Shown piece after piece: positions 38,102 to 49,400 of a stretch of 64,000 bases of DNA (positions are counted from its first letter, which is position 1; each line of letters begins with the position of its first letter). The translations under genes and the position numbers were made by a program. The notes under the pieces were generated by a model, which was given only the letters and a program-made list of their open reading frames with translations, was not told the DNA's origin and ran no database searches. The DNA is taken from the NCBI RefSeq assembly GCF_001180325.1, contig NZ_CVSZ01000071.1:1-64000 (forward strand). Reading direction: 5' to 3'. The stretch is from Prochlorococcus marinus (GTDB lineage Bacteria > Cyanobacteriota > Cyanobacteriia > PCC-6307 > Cyanobiaceae).

Positions 38102-41100
38102 ATGAGTTTAAATACTTTAGTTGATTATATTTCAAACTCACAAATTACTTCTGAATTAATAAAAAGAATTTCAAAAAATAATGAATTAAATATTGTTGGT
38201 ACAAGTAGATATGCAAAATCAATAATATTAGATAGCATCGCAAAAAAAGAGGAAAAAAATATATTATTAATTTGTCCTAATGTAGAAATTGCCTACAAAT
38301 GGATTGGTTATTTTGAAAGTATAAATGATAAAGCAGTTTTATATTATCCTCCAACAGAACATCTACCATACTCATCAATTAATAAATCCAAAGAGATTGA
38401 ATTTAGTCAGCTAACTGTTTTATCCAAATTAATAAAAAAAGAGAAAAATGAACTTAATATTGTTATATCAACTGAGAGATCACTACAACCTCATCTAATA
38501 AATAAAAACCTATTAATTGAAAACAAATTAGATTTGCAAAAAGGAGTTCAAATCGAGATTCAAGAATTAGCAAATAAACTTACTTTGCTGGGCTATACAA
38601 AGGATAATTTAACTTCAACTGAAGGATTCTGGAGTAGGAGAGGGGAAATAATAGATATTTATCCTGTCAATAATGAGTTTCCTATAAGATTAGAATTTTT
38701 TGATAATGTCATTGAGAAAATAAGAGAATATGATCCCCATACACAGAAAACATTAGAAAGTATAAATAATATTGAAATAATACAGGCTGGATTTGATTTG
38801 CTAATAAAAGATAAGTTAAATAATTTAGCCAAGAACAATCTTTTTAATTCAGAAGATATAAATAAAAATAATCTTGATCGTTATTTAGGAATAATTGAAG
38901 AAGAACCCTCAAACATAATAGATTTTATAAATAGGGAAACAATTCTTGTAATTGATGAATTAGAAGATTGTAAAAAATTTGCAAATAATTGGTATCTAGA
39001 TTCAGAAAGTAATTTTGATAATTGTACGTATGAATTAAATGAGAACCTTAAAAATAATGACATAGATTTAGAGGTCAAACCTAATTTGCATTTAAAATTT
39101 GACGAAATATTAAAATCACTAGGAAATTTTAATTTAATAAAATTTTATGAATTTGAATCTAAAATCAATATCGATAATAGATTTTTGTTAAACGATAAAA
39201 GATTAAATTCATACTCCAAAAATGTAGGAAAATTATCCAATGATATAAATAAAAATATAAAAAATAATGAAAAAGTATGGATTTTATCAGCACAACCATT
39301 GAGAACAAGGACTTTACTTTTTGAGCACGAATGTAATGCAAACTTCTTAAACAATCCTAATGATATTGATGAAGCGTATAAGTCAATTAATAATTCAACT
39401 CCTCTAATTTTAAAAAATAAGAACAATTACGAAATCGAGGGGTTTTATCTACCGATATGGAAAGTTGTCCTGATAACAGATAAAGAATTATTTTCACAAC
39501 AATCTCTTTTTAATAATGTATTCATAAGAAGAAAAAAAAGAAGTGTCAATTCAAATATAAATGTAAATAAGATTAGTCCCGGTGATTTTATAGTTCATAA
39601 AAATCATGGAATAGGAAAATTTTTAAAAATAGAAAAAATAAATATAACTGGAGATTCAAGAGATTATTTAGTCATTCAGTATCAAGATGGAAAAATAAGT
39701 GTTGCCGCTGATCAACTTGGTAGTGTTAACAGATATAGATCAAGCGGAAAAATAAAGCCGAAAATAAATAAATTAGGAGGGACAGAATGGGAAAAAATAA
39801 AAGAAAAAAATAAGAAACAAATCAAAAAAGTTGCTGTCGATATTTTAAAACTTTATGCAAAGAGAGAAAAATTAAAGGGTTACATTTACCCAGAAGATGG
39901 TCCTTGGCAAGATGAATTAGAGGAATCATTCCCTTATCAACCAACACCTGACCAAATTACTGCTGTAGAAGAAATAAAATCTGATATGGAAAGCGATAAG
40001 CCAATGGATAGGCTAGTTTGTGGAGATGTAGGATTTGGTAAAACAGAAGTAGCTGTACGGGCTATTTTTAAGGCTATTACATCAGGCAAACAGGTAATAT
40101 TACTAGCACCTACAACAATCCTAGCTCAGCAACATTGGAGGACAATAAGTAATAGATTTTCACCTTACCCAATAAAAGTATCATTACTCAATAGATTCAA
40201 AACTGTTAATGAAAGAAAGGAAATCTATGCAGGTTTGAAAAATAACAAAATTGATTTAGTTGTAGCAACGCACCAAATTTTAGGAAAAGAAATAGAAATT
40301 AAAAACTTAGGACTACTAGTTATTGATGAAGAACAAAGATTTGGAGTAAGGCAAAAGGAGAAAATAAAAAAAATCAAAACCAACATAGACGTTTTAACTC
40401 TCTCGGCAACTCCAATTCCAAGAACTCTTTATATGAGCTTATCTGGACTAAGACAAATGAGCTTACTAAACACTCCTCCACCATCAAGAAGATCAATAAA
40501 AACATATTTATCTGAAATTGATATGGATGTTATAAGAACTGCAATTAATCAAGAACTTGATAGGGGAGGTCAAATTTTTTATGTTCTTCCAAGAATTTCT
40601 GATATAGATCAAGCTGTAAACAAATTAAATAATATGTTTCCCAACTTAAAATTTATTGTTGCTCATGGGCAAATGAACGAAACAGAGCTTGAAAATGCAA
40701 TGATTGCTTTTAATAATGGAGAAGTAGATTTAATGATATGCACAACGATAATTGAAAGTGGATTAGACATCCCTAAAGTAAATACAATCATTATTGAAGA
40801 TTCTCACAAATTTGGCCTTTCACAACTTTATCAACTTAGAGGAAGAGTAGGTAGAAGCGGTGTACAAGCTCATGCTTGGTTATTTTATCCAAATATAAAT
40901 AAAATTAATGACGCTGCAAAACAAAGATTGAAAGCGATAAAAGACTTTTCAGAACTAGGTAGTGGATACCAACTTGCAATGAAAGATATGGAAATAAGAG
41001 GTGTTGGTAGTTTACTAGGAGAAGAACAAAGTGGAAAGGTAAATGCTATTGGATATGATTTATATATAGAAATGCTCCATGAGGCTATTTCAGAAATCAG

Positions 41101-41611
41101 CGGGCAAGAAATACCTGAAGTTAACGACACTCAAATTGATCTACCAATAAATGCATTTATACCTGCAACATGGATATTAAACAGAGAAGAGAAGCTTGAA
41201 GCTTACAAATCTGTTACTGAATGTTCAAATAATGATGAATTAACTGAATTAGCTACAGACTGGGTTAATAGATATGGAAACTTACCCAAACCTGTTGAGT
41301 CCTTAATTATGATAATGAGACTAAAATTACTAGCTAAAAAATGTGGTTTTAATAAGATCAAGCTCAAAAAGCCAAACATCTTGATAGAGACAAAAATAAA
41401 AAATTCTACTTTTAAAATTCTTAAAAATTCTTTAGCAAGTAGTGTTCAAAATAAATTTAATTTTAATGAAGGCCAACCTTTTTCAATTATCACTATAAGG
41501 GGCTTAGGTGCAACTGAAATTCAAAATCAAATTGATCAACTAATGTTGTGGTTCGGGTCTTTTGAAAGAGAAATAAAGAATTTCAATAAAGAACTTATTA
41601 AAAGAGATTAA
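38102..41611 (+). CDS. mfd: Transcription-repair coupling factor
   Basis: An 1169-residue Mfd that removes stalled RNA polymerase and recruits UvrA. Domains run: N-terminal UvrB-like region (1-330), RNA polymerase interaction domain with GDFIVHKNHGIGKFLKI (about 495-570), RecG-like helicase with Walker A GDVGFGKT (641-648) and Walker B D742-E-E-Q, the VVATHQILGKEIEIK and LYQLRGRVGRSG motifs, and a C-terminal TRCF domain. Length is normal. Confidence 0.96.
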   Translation: MSLNTLVDYISNSQITSELIKRISKNNELNIVGTSRYAKSIILDSIAKKEEKNILLICPNVEIAYKWIGYFESINDKAVLYYPPTEHLPYSSINKSKEIEFSQLTVLSKLIKKEKNELNIVISTERSLQPHLINKNLLIENKLDLQKGVQIEIQELANKLTLLGYTKDNLTSTEGFWSRRGEIIDIYPVNNEFPIRLEFFDNVIEKIREYDPHTQKTLESINNIEIIQAGFDLLIKDKLNNLAKNNLFNSEDINKNNLDRYLGIIEEEPSNIIDFINRETILVIDELEDCKKFANNWYLDSESNFDNCTYELNENLKNNDIDLEVKPNLHLKFDEILKSLGNFNLIKFYEFESKINIDNRFLLNDKRLNSYSKNVGKLSNDINKNIKNNEKVWILSAQPLRTRTLLFEHECNANFLNNPNDIDEAYKSINNSTPLILKNKNNYEIEGFYLPIWKVVLITDKELFSQQSLFNNVFIRRKKRSVNSNINVNKISPGDFIVHKNHGIGKFLKIEKINITGDSRDYLVIQYQDGKISVAADQLGSVNRYRSSGKIKPKINKLGGTEWEKIKEKNKKQIKKVAVDILKLYAKREKLKGYIYPEDGPWQDELEESFPYQPTPDQITAVEEIKSDMESDKPMDRLVCGDVGFGKTEVAVRAIFKAITSGKQVILLAPTTILAQQHWRTISNRFSPYPIKVSLLNRFKTVNERKEIYAGLKNNKIDLVVATHQILGKEIEIKNLGLLVIDEEQRFGVRQKEKIKKIKTNIDVLTLSATPIPRTLYMSLSGLRQMSLLNTPPPSRRSIKTYLSEIDMDVIRTAINQELDRGGQIFYVLPRISDIDQAVNKLNNMFPNLKFIVAHGQMNETELENAMIAFNNGEVDLMICTTIIESGLDIPKVNTIIIEDSHKFGLSQLYQLRGRVGRSGVQAHAWLFYPNINKINDAAKQRLKAIKDFSELGSGYQLAMKDMEIRGVGSLLGEEQSGKVNAIGYDLYIEMLHEAISEISGQEIPEVNDTQIDLPINAFIPATWILNREEKLEAYKSVTECSNNDELTELATDWVNRYGNLPKPVESLIMIMRLKLLAKKCGFNKIKLKKPNILIETKIKNSTFKILKNSLASSVQNKFNFNEGQPFSIITIRGLGATEIQNQIDQLMLWFGSFEREIKNFNKELIKRD

Positions 41612-41683
41612 ATTATTAAATAATTATTTAAAACCCGCGAATCAGTTTGATTTCGGTTAGGTTTATAAAAATTTATTTATTTT

Positions 41684-41845
41684 ATGGGTGAATATATAGA
41701 CGTCGGGATCCAAACTTCGATTTTACCCTTATCAATTATTCTTTCATCAATTGTATTAGGCATATTTGCATTATTTGGAGAAGAAACAGAAAATGATGAT
41801 GATGATTCTGATTCAGGAAGTGGTGGCTTAATGCAACCTATTTGA
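41684..41845 (+). CDS. 53-residue conserved single-helix membrane protein
   Basis: Reads MGEYIDVGIQTSILPLSIIL, then a helix (about 15-32) and an acidic Asp/Ser tail ending GSGGLMQPI. The shape, one helix plus DDDDSDSGSGG, looks conserved across marine cyanobacteria from memory, but it has no function I can name. Its stop is 2 bp from a convergent gene. Confidence 0.65.
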   Translation: MGEYIDVGIQTSILPLSIILSSIVLGIFALFGEETENDDDDSDSGSGGLMQPI

Positions 41846-41847
41846 AA

Positions 41848-42216
41848 TTATTTATAAACAATTTGTTTTGACTTTCTCTTAGAGACTTTAAATAACCTAT
41901 TAAATGAACCTACCATTAAAATAAGAGCAGTAAAAGAAGATACAATAATAAAAATCACCAAAAATATCTCATACAGATATGAAAAGAGATCAATCAATAA
42001 TAAAAAAGATTTATTAAATGTCGAAGGTAGATTTTGTAACAGCAAATTTTTATTAGGAATTAAATAATTTATATAAACTAATAAAACACTCAAAATAAAC
42101 AAAAAGAAAGATTCAGTAAATAATCTTCTTTTGGATTTTCTTCTTAAATTTAATTTTTTTTTAAAAATATATTTATCAGGTTTATTATTCAAATTTGGGA
42201 TGTTTAAATCTGCCAT
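41848..42216 (-). CDS. Two-helix membrane protein, unknown
   Basis: A 122-residue protein with a basic N-terminus (KKKLNLRRKSKRR) and two membrane helices at about 35-52 and 82-104. Last gene of the minus-strand dapB-DUF4335 cluster; not recognised. Confidence 0.7.
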   Translation of the reverse strand: MADLNIPNLNNKPDKYIFKKKLNLRRKSKRRLFTESFFLFILSVLLVYINYLIPNKNLLLQNLPSTFNKSFLLLIDLFSYLYEIFLVIFIIVSSFTALILMVGSFNRLFKVSKRKSKQIVYK

Positions 42217-42304
42217 AAATCAAAGCTCAAAGAAAAAATTTGAATAACTCTGAAAAGAAATTAACCTATAGTATCGTGTTTGTATTTAAGATGCTAATTG
42301 CTCT

Positions 42305-42895
42305 TTATTCAGGATTTGTTAGTTCTTTTTTTTCTATATTTTCAAAAGGACTATAAAAATAAATAAAAGAAGAAGAGAATAGAATTAAAGAGCAAATTGC
42401 AAAAAACGGTGGAATAAGGAAATTGAAAAATTTAACTTTATTATTTAACCCAAATTTTAATTTTTTTGGAATTTGAGTAGGTATATCTGTTTTTTTTATT
42501 CTTACTTTTGGCGATTCATTTAACTGATCAAAACAATTTATGGCATCTGAAAGCAATGAATTACCAATCTTTAGAACTAAAGGCTTTACATTTGCTTTAG
42601 AGCTCTTGAGAACAATATTATGTATGTGGAGATTATCTGCTTTTATATCGATTAATTTAGACTCATATATTGGAATTTCGTTTTTGATTAAAAGATTTGA
42701 ATAAATATAAAAAGCATCCATAATAGGCCCTAAATGTTCAATTTTGCCTTCAATAAGTGGTTTATCAACTATGGTTAATTTCCATTGAGAAATTATAGAT
42801 ATTTGATCTTTATTTTCATTATTGGAATAATCTGGCAATCCGATTATTTCGAGACTTACTGAAGATTGATGAAATGACAATTTATTTTGCATCAT
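42305..42895 (-). CDS. DUF4335 family protein
   Basis: A 196-residue protein with a soluble domain (YSNNENKDQISIISQWKLTI, GKIEHLGPIMDAF) and one C-terminal membrane helix (about 155-175). DUF4335 is a cyanobacterial family typically adjacent to DUF3038. Here its ATG begins 1 bp before the DUF3038 stop boundary, indicating coupled translation. Function unknown. Confidence 0.8.
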   Translation of the reverse strand: MMQNKLSFHQSSVSLEIIGLPDYSNNENKDQISIISQWKLTIVDKPLIEGKIEHLGPIMDAFYIYSNLLIKNEIPIYESKLIDIKADNLHIHNIVLKSSKANVKPLVLKIGNSLLSDAINCFDQLNESPKVRIKKTDIPTQIPKKLKFGLNNKVKFFNFLIPPFFAICSLILFSSSFIYFYSPFENIEKKELTNPE

Positions 42896-42896
42896 A

Positions 42897-43421
42897 TTAA
42901 AAATCGTATAAAAAATTCTTCAACTTTTGACAACCTTGATTTGAAATACAAAAAGATAAAATTAGCAAAGATTTTATTATAATCTCACCATTTTCAGTTT
43001 GATTTAAAAGCTTTTTCACTCTTATACTATCTACATTAAATCTCTCTTTAATCAACTCAATAAATCTCTTATTGAAATCATTCCAAATAATTGAATTCTC
43101 TTTAATATCTTCTTTAGATTTCAGTATCTCTCTTATAAAAGGATATAAATATTTGGACATTTCAACGGTGATTTTTATTAAGGCCTCGAATTCGTTTACT
43201 TTAATATTGTTTTTAACATAAGATTTTCTCAATGGATTATTATTCCTTAATTTCCAAATAGTAATTTTATTAGGCAGAACATCATTTAAATTAAGTCTAT
43301 TTGATAAAGCATAAAGGGATTGAATACCATTTAAATCAATAGTTTCTAGGATTAATAATAATAAATCAAGCTTCTCTATAGATTGTCTTGATACCTGATT
43401 TCCCTTAGTTAAATCTGTAAT
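42897..43421 (-). CDS. DUF3038 family protein with probable ATT start
   Basis: The frame encodes SRQSIEKLDLLLLILETIDL, then KITIWKLRNNNPLRK, matching the DUF3038 family. The frame is open from 43430 down, just after an in-frame TAA (43433-43431). No ATG, GTG or TTG exists before a TTG at 43232 that would cut off the conserved N-terminal third. ATT at 43421 (ITDLTKGNQVSRQ) is the best initiator, giving 174 residues, the usual length, with a weak GAGAA upstream. An upstream frameshift is the alternative. It is followed by DUF4335. Confidence 0.72.
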   Translation of the reverse strand: MTDLTKGNQVSRQSIEKLDLLLLILETIDLNGIQSLYALSNRLNLNDVLPNKITIWKLRNNNPLRKSYVKNNIKVNEFEALIKITVEMSKYLYPFIREILKSKEDIKENSIIWNDFNKRFIELIKERFNVDSIRVKKLLNQTENGEIIIKSLLILSFCISNQGCQKLKNFLYDF

Positions 43422-43460
43422 TGTTCTCGATTAAGATATAGAAGAATTATAACAGAATTA

Positions 43461-43658
43461 TTAATCCATTTTTTGAAATAAAAATGAATATAACTTATCT
43501 AGTTCTTCAATAGTTAGCATTCCATAACTCCATAATAATATTGGTAATGGAGTGTTATTTTTTAAAGATAATTTTATACCAAGTTCAATAGTAGATTCAT
43601 CTAAACCTAATACATTAAATAAATAAATTATCATTTCTCTAGATAAATAATTATTCAT
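43461..43658 (-). CDS. DUF2949 family protein
   Basis: A 65-residue protein with the DUF2949 pattern: LGLDESTIELGIKLS and LPILLWSYGMLTIEELDKLY. The family is cyanobacterial and uncharacterised. It overlaps the ubiH-like gene by 8 bp. Confidence 0.8.
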   Translation of the reverse strand: MNNYLSREMIIYLFNVLGLDESTIELGIKLSLKNNTPLPILLWSYGMLTIEELDKLYSFLFQKMD

Positions 43659-44817
43659 TAATACATTTAATACTTGAGTAAATGAGAGATTTAGTCATTT
43701 GATTAAGGACTAATTTTCTTGTAAAAAGAAATTTATTTAAAAGTAAAAATGAAAATTTCCTTATTGGAAATAATAAAACGTTTCGATTAGCAAAAATTGA
43801 TATCAACGAGTCAGTTATAAAAATAGTGACAATAATATCTAAAATTCTGCTTGAAAAATACTTAAATTTAAATAATATCAATTGCAATTTAGTAATAGTA
43901 GTATTTTTATTAAAAAGATCATAAATAGTATTAACATCTCTCCAGCAAGTATTTAAACCTTGACCACCAACAGGATGAAATGTATGAAATGCATCTCCAA
44001 CAAAAACTAATTTTTTAAAATTTAAAACTGGTAAATTTAAGGATAATGAAACAGGAAAAATATTAAATTCGCCTATTATTTGGTCCAACTTAAATTCATT
44101 AGGCAAGATTGTTGATAAATTATCCATTAAAAAATTCTTGTCAGAATTCAATCTTTCAATTGCCTTTAATGTACTTGAAGTCCAAATTACTTGATATAAG
44201 TTTTTTTCTAAAGGTAATAATGCAAGTGGGCCTTCTTTTCTAAAAATTTCATAAGCTCGTTTTTCACAATGACCTCTAAGAGAAACTTTAAAAGTTAAAC
44301 AAGACTGACTATACGATTTTTTTATATCAACAAAATCTATGAATTTTTTATCAAGTGAGTTAGCACCTGTTGAAAAGAATTGATAGTCAAATAATATTTT
44401 TTTACGTAACAATCTCTGTGGTGTTATAAAAAAAATATTTTCATAATTGTCAATCTCTTGAAAAAATACGTTCATGAGATCCGAATGTTTAACTACCCAG
44501 CCAATATTTTCGGCAGACCTTATATCATCATCTAAGTCAGAAGTTGATAAATTAGTAAAAGCAGAAGTTACGTTATCTGAAATTGAAAGGGTATCAAAGC
44601 CAAATAAAAATGGTTCTAATTTTTCCCAAAGTCTGAATTTAGATAAGATTTTTCTTGTTGAGTGAGTAATTGCATAAGTTTTATCTTTATCAATTAATCT
44701 ATCTTTTGTTAATAAATCAGTTAAAAAAATATTGCAATCAAATTTTGAAAGTGCAATTGAAAGTAATAAACCTGTGGGACCTGATCCAACAATTTTAAAA
44801 TTCAATTTATTTTTCAT
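43651..44817 (-). CDS. UbiH/COQ6-type FAD-dependent monooxygenase
   Basis: A 388-residue flavin hydroxylase. The FAD-binding GSGPTGLLLSIAL at about 11-23 and the second FAD motif VFVGDAFHTFHPVGGQGLN are both intact. The family hydroxylates quinone rings, so a role in plastoquinone-type synthesis is likely but not proved. Its start follows the membrane-protein gene 19 bp upstream. Confidence 0.87.
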   Translation of the reverse strand: MKNKLNFKIVGSGPTGLLLSIALSKFDCNIFLTDLLTKDRLIDKDKTYAITHSTRKILSKFRLWEKLEPFLFGFDTLSISDNVTSAFTNLSTSDLDDDIRSAENIGWVVKHSDLMNVFFQEIDNYENIFFITPQRLLRKKILFDYQFFSTGANSLDKKFIDFVDIKKSYSQSCLTFKVSLRGHCEKRAYEIFRKEGPLALLPLEKNLYQVIWTSSTLKAIERLNSDKNFLMDNLSTILPNEFKLDQIIGEFNIFPVSLSLNLPVLNFKKLVFVGDAFHTFHPVGGQGLNTCWRDVNTIYDLFNKNTTITKLQLILFKFKYFSSRILDIIVTIFITDSLISIFANRNVLLFPIRKFSFLLLNKFLFTRKLVLNQMTKSLIYSSIKCINE

Positions 44818-44836
44818 CGTATTATATGAGCATCAA

Positions 44837-45478
44837 CTATCTATTCAGATAAATATAGCAAATTTCCTCAAATGCTGGCCTTAATAAATAGGGGTACTCA
44901 CCAACCCATAAGTTAATTTCAGGAAGCCAAGCATCGGTCAAATAAAAATCTCTGTCAAAATTTCGGTTATCAGATGTTATTAAACATCTAATACTCGAAC
45001 CAACCCTAATTTGACTGTGCTTATTTTCCATAGGAAAACTTAATTTTTCCAAATAACCGTCTTCATCTTCTAATTCAAGTACTAACCAAGTCCTTTTGTT
45101 TTCGATAACTTCTAATCGACCTTGCCTATTAGATTGTTCTCTTGAACTTTCAATCTTTTCTGTTTTATAAATATCTGAAACATATCCGTCAAATATAGCA
45201 AAAAATTTATATTTTCTTAATTGCAAGTTTTTTCTACTTGATTCAAGAATAGGACCCCAGATGATATACAAAAAGAAACCTACACATAGGAATAACCAGA
45301 AATTATTAGTTTGATCTCCAGTCGAACTAATAATTAATGAGATAAATCCACCAATTGAAGAAACTATTACTCTTTGAAGAATTTTTCTAGGATTCCCTAA
45401 CGCGTACTTAAATTGACTTCCGGTACCAACTGCAGGAATAAGTTTTGTAATTTGACTTGAATTAATTGGAATTATCAT
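44837..45478 (-). CDS. Conserved cyanobacterial membrane protein
   Basis: A 213-residue protein with an N-terminal part TKLIPAVGTGSQFKYALGNP, two close membrane helices at about 38-55 and 58-75, and a soluble C-terminal domain ending WVGEYPYLLRPAFEEICYIY. Conserved in cyanobacteria from memory, with no assigned function. It starts 1 bp after dapB on the same strand. Confidence 0.7.
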   Translation of the reverse strand: MIIPINSSQITKLIPAVGTGSQFKYALGNPRKILQRVIVSSIGGFISLIISSTGDQTNNFWLFLCVGFFLYIIWGPILESSRKNLQLRKYKFFAIFDGYVSDIYKTEKIESSREQSNRQGRLEVIENKRTWLVLELEDEDGYLEKLSFPMENKHSQIRVGSSIRCLITSDNRNFDRDFYLTDAWLPEINLWVGEYPYLLRPAFEEICYIYLNR

Positions 45479-45479
45479 T

Positions 45480-46328
45480 TTAAAAAATCAATTTTTCAAG
45501 TCCGTAAACTAAAGTTTCATAATTACCAATTTTTTTAATAGCCTGTAAAACTCCTGGCATATATGCCTTTCTATCAATAGTGTCATGTTTAATAGTGTAA
45601 GTTTCACCTGGAGATCCCATAATTACTAACTGATGAGCGAGTAATCCTGGTAATCGTACAGAATGTATATTGATTCCTGAATCTCTGAGCCCACCGCGTA
45701 CACCTTTCAATGACTCAGACTCTTTTACTAAATTCTCATTAAATTTCTTTGGATATTCTTCAATCATTTCTGCTGTTTTTATACACGTCCCACTAGGAGA
45801 ATCGGCTTTTTGATTATGATGCATCTCAATTAGTTCAATATTGTCGTAAAACCTTGCAGCTACAGACGCCGCCTGCTGAAGAAGAACCATACCTACTGAA
45901 AAATTAGGAATTATTGCACAACCAACCGATGCTTTCTGAGCAAAAACAGACAAATCATTTATTTGCGAAGGGCTTAAACCAGTAGTTCCTACTACTGGTG
46001 ATACCCCATATGCAATAGCTGATCTGGTATTTTCATATACAGAATCAGGATGAGTAAAATCAACTAAAACAGGTTTGATTTTTTCATTTCTATAATTTTG
46101 ACTAACGGAACATAAAGTCCCTTCAAAATCATTTGAAACAAAAACATCACAATTTTTTACCTTCAATAATTCAGAAATATTTGAGCCATTGTTCTCTTCG
46201 TTTATGTCGATTGCCGCGACAAGTTCACAATCTGTAGAATTTAATACAGTATTAACAACTTCGCTACCCATTCTGCCTAAAGCTCCGGAAACTAGTACTG
46301 GTATAGGTTTTTTAGAATTTTCAATCAT
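45480..46328 (-). CDS. dapB: 4-hydroxy-tetrahydrodipicolinate reductase
   Basis: A 282-residue enzyme of lysine synthesis. The N-terminal Rossmann NAD(P)H motif is [13 protein letters not shown] (about 12-24). The catalytic and substrate motif is [12 protein letters not shown], with the second His and Lys expected to act in catalysis. Length is slightly above the usual 270. It is divergent from chlH. Confidence 0.95.
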   Translation of the reverse strand: MIENSKKPIPVLVSGALGRMGSEVVNTVLNSTDCELVAAIDINEENNGSNISELLKVKNCDVFVSNDFEGTLCSVSQNYRNEKIKPVLVDFTHPDSVYENTRSAIAYGVSPVVGTTGLSPSQINDLSVFAQKASVGCAIIPNFSVGMVLLQQAASVAARFYDNIELIEMHHNQKADSPSGTCIKTAEMIEEYPKKFNENLVKESESLKGVRGGLRDSGINIHSVRLPGLLAHQLVIMGSPGETYTIKHDTIDRKAYMPGVLQAIKKIGNYETLVYGLEKLIF

Positions 46329-46430
46329 TTTTTTTTAAAAATTTTTTTTAAAGGATGTTACACGCTATTTATATTGCACACAATAACGTCTTTTCATTCG
46401 TAGGCTGGTAGAAATACTTAAAGAAAATCA

Positions 46431-49400
46431 ATGTTTACGCAGGTCCGCTCAGCAAACCGCAGAGTATCTCCTGTTGAGGATAACAAACACAAAGTTGTAA
46501 TAAAAGCAGTTTATGTTGTCCTTGAGCCACAATACCAAAATTCCTTAACGGAAGCTGCAAAGTCAATAAATAAAATGAATGGGCCAATAGGTATAGACCT
46601 TAGCGGCTATCTTATCGAAGAACTTAGAAATAATAGTAATTTTGAAGATTTTAAAGAAGATATAGCTAATGCAGATATATTCGTTGCTTCTCTAATTTTC
46701 ATTGAAGACCTTGCTCAAAAAGTGGTTGATGCAGTATCTCCATATAAAGACAAACTTAAAGCATCAATCGTTTTTCCCTCCATGCCAGAGGTAATGAGAT
46801 TAAATAAGTTAGGTTCATTTAGTATGGCCCAACTTGGTCAATCTAAAAGTATTATTGGAGATTTAATAAAAAAGAAAAAAGAATCTGATGGAGCAAGTTT
46901 CCAAGATTCAATGTTGAAGTTATTAAATACACTACCTTCAATACTAAAATATCTACCAGTAGAAAAAGCTCAAGATGCTAGAACATTTATTCTGAGTTTC
47001 CAGTACTGGTTAGGTGGTACCACTGAAAACTTAAAAAACTTCTTGTTAATGATTTCTGAAAAGTACGCTGTTTCAGAAATCATAAAAGATCAAATAGAAG
47101 AATTCAAAATTCAAGAACCAGAAACATTCCCAGATTTAGGAATTTGGCATCCTCTTGCTCCTTGCATGTTTGAAAGTCTTAAAGAGTATCAAAATTGGGA
47201 AAATAATAGGAAAGATATAAATCCTAAAGATGACAAAACTCCAACAATAGGTTTAGTGCTGCAAAGGAGTCATATCGTTACGGGAGATGATGCTCATTAC
47301 GTTGCTGTTATTCAAGAATTGGAATACAGAGGAGCGAGAGTACTACCTATTTTCTGTGGAGGTCTAGATTTTTCTAAACCAGTTAATGAATTTTATTATG
47401 ATTCTATAAATAAGGATCAACCCATAGTAGACGGAGTAGTATCTCTAACAGGATTTGCTCTAGTTGGTGGGCCGGCAAGACAAGATCATCCTAAAGCTAT
47501 TGAAGCCCTAAAAAGGTTAAACAGACCCTATATGGTTGCACTTCCATTAGTCTTCCAAACCACACAAGAATGGGAAGATAGTGATCTAGGGTTACACCCA
47601 GTTCAAGTAGCACTTCAAATTGCGATTCCAGAGCTTGATGGTGCTATTGAACCTATTATTCTCTCAGGTCGTGATGATGCTACAGGTAAGGCTCATACGC
47701 TCCAAGATCGAGTTGATGTAATAGCTGAAAGAGCCATAAAATGGTCAACTTTAAGAGTCAAACAAAGAAAGGATAAAAAATTAGCCATCACAGTATTTAG
47801 TTTTCCACCAGACAAAGGAAATGTTGGTACTGCAGCATATTTAAATGTTTTCGGTTCAATTTATAGAGTACTCCTTGAAATGAAATCGAAAGGATATCAA
47901 ATAGATGATCTTCCAAGTAATTCAAAAGAATTAATGGAAAAGGTAATTAATAACCCTGAAGCAATGGACGGCTCTCCCGAGTTAAATATTGCTCATAAAA
48001 TGTCAGTAAAAGAATACGAAGAGTTCACGCCATATTCACAAAGACTTGAAGAGAATTGGGGTAAACCTCCTGGAAACCTAAATAGTGACGGACAAAATTT
48101 ACTTATTTATGGAAAACATTTTGGAAATGTTTTTATAGGTGTACAACCTACATTCGGTTATGAAGGTGATCCGATGAGGTTACTTTATTCAAGAAGTGCC
48201 AGTCCTCATCATGGTTTTGCAGCTTATTACACTTATGTAGAAAAAATCTGGGGAGCTGATGCTGTTCTTCATTTTGGAACTCACGGATCTCTTGAATTTA
48301 TGCCCGGCAAACAGATGGGCATGAGTGAAACATGCTATCCAGATTCTCTCATTGGATCATTACCTAATTTGTATTACTATGCTGCTAATAATCCTTCTGA
48401 AGCAACAATCGCGAAAAGAAGAGGCTACGCTTCAACAATTAGCTATCTAACTCCTCCAGCCGAAAATGCAGGACTCTACAAAGGACTTAAAGAACTAAGC
48501 GAACTTGTTGGTTCTTATCAACAATTAAGAGAAAATAGTAGGGGTATTCAAATAGTTAATGCAATAGTTGAGACTTCTAAACAATGTAATCTTGACAAAG
48601 ATGTTGAGCTCCCTTCAAGAGATGTAGAAGAACTCTCAATTGATGAAAGAGATTTATTTGTTGGTAATATCTATAAACAGTTGATGGAAATTGAAAGCAG
48701 ATTATTACCTTGCGGTCTTCATACAATTGGAGAAGCCCCAACTGCAGAAGAAGCTGTTGCAACTCTCGTAAATATTGCATCATTAGAGAGAGAGCAAGAG
48801 GGATTAAGATCTCTTCCTGGATTGCTAGCTGAATCCATGGGCCTAAGTATTGAACAAATTTATGATGGCAATAATAGAGGTGAACTCAAATTTGTAGAGC
48901 TAAATGAAAAAATCATAAAGACAGCAAGAGAGTCTATTTTTGCGATGGTCAACTCTTTAAAAATTGTTGATGGCAGAGTTTATTTAGAAAAATCACTTCT
49001 TTCCAAACTTTTCGATTTACTTAAAGTTTTTGGTCTAAATCTACCTACCCCTTGGCTAAGAGTTTGTAGATTAAATGGATTTAACGAAGTTAGTCAGAAG
49101 GAATTAAATAAATTATTTGATTACTTACTTTTCTGTCTGGAACAGGTCTGCGCAGACAAAGAAATGGATAGCCTCATTAAAGCACTAGATGGAAATTATG
49201 TTTTACCTGGACCAGGTGGAGATCCCATAAGAAATCCAGGTGTTTTGCCTAGTGGTAAAAATATCCATGCACTTGATCCTCAATCAATCCCAACTACAGC
49301 AGCAGTAGCTGCAGCGAAGTCTGTTGTTGACAAATTAATTGAAAGACAAAAAGAAGAGCAAGGAACTTGGCCTGAAACAATAGCTTGTGTTTTATGGGGT

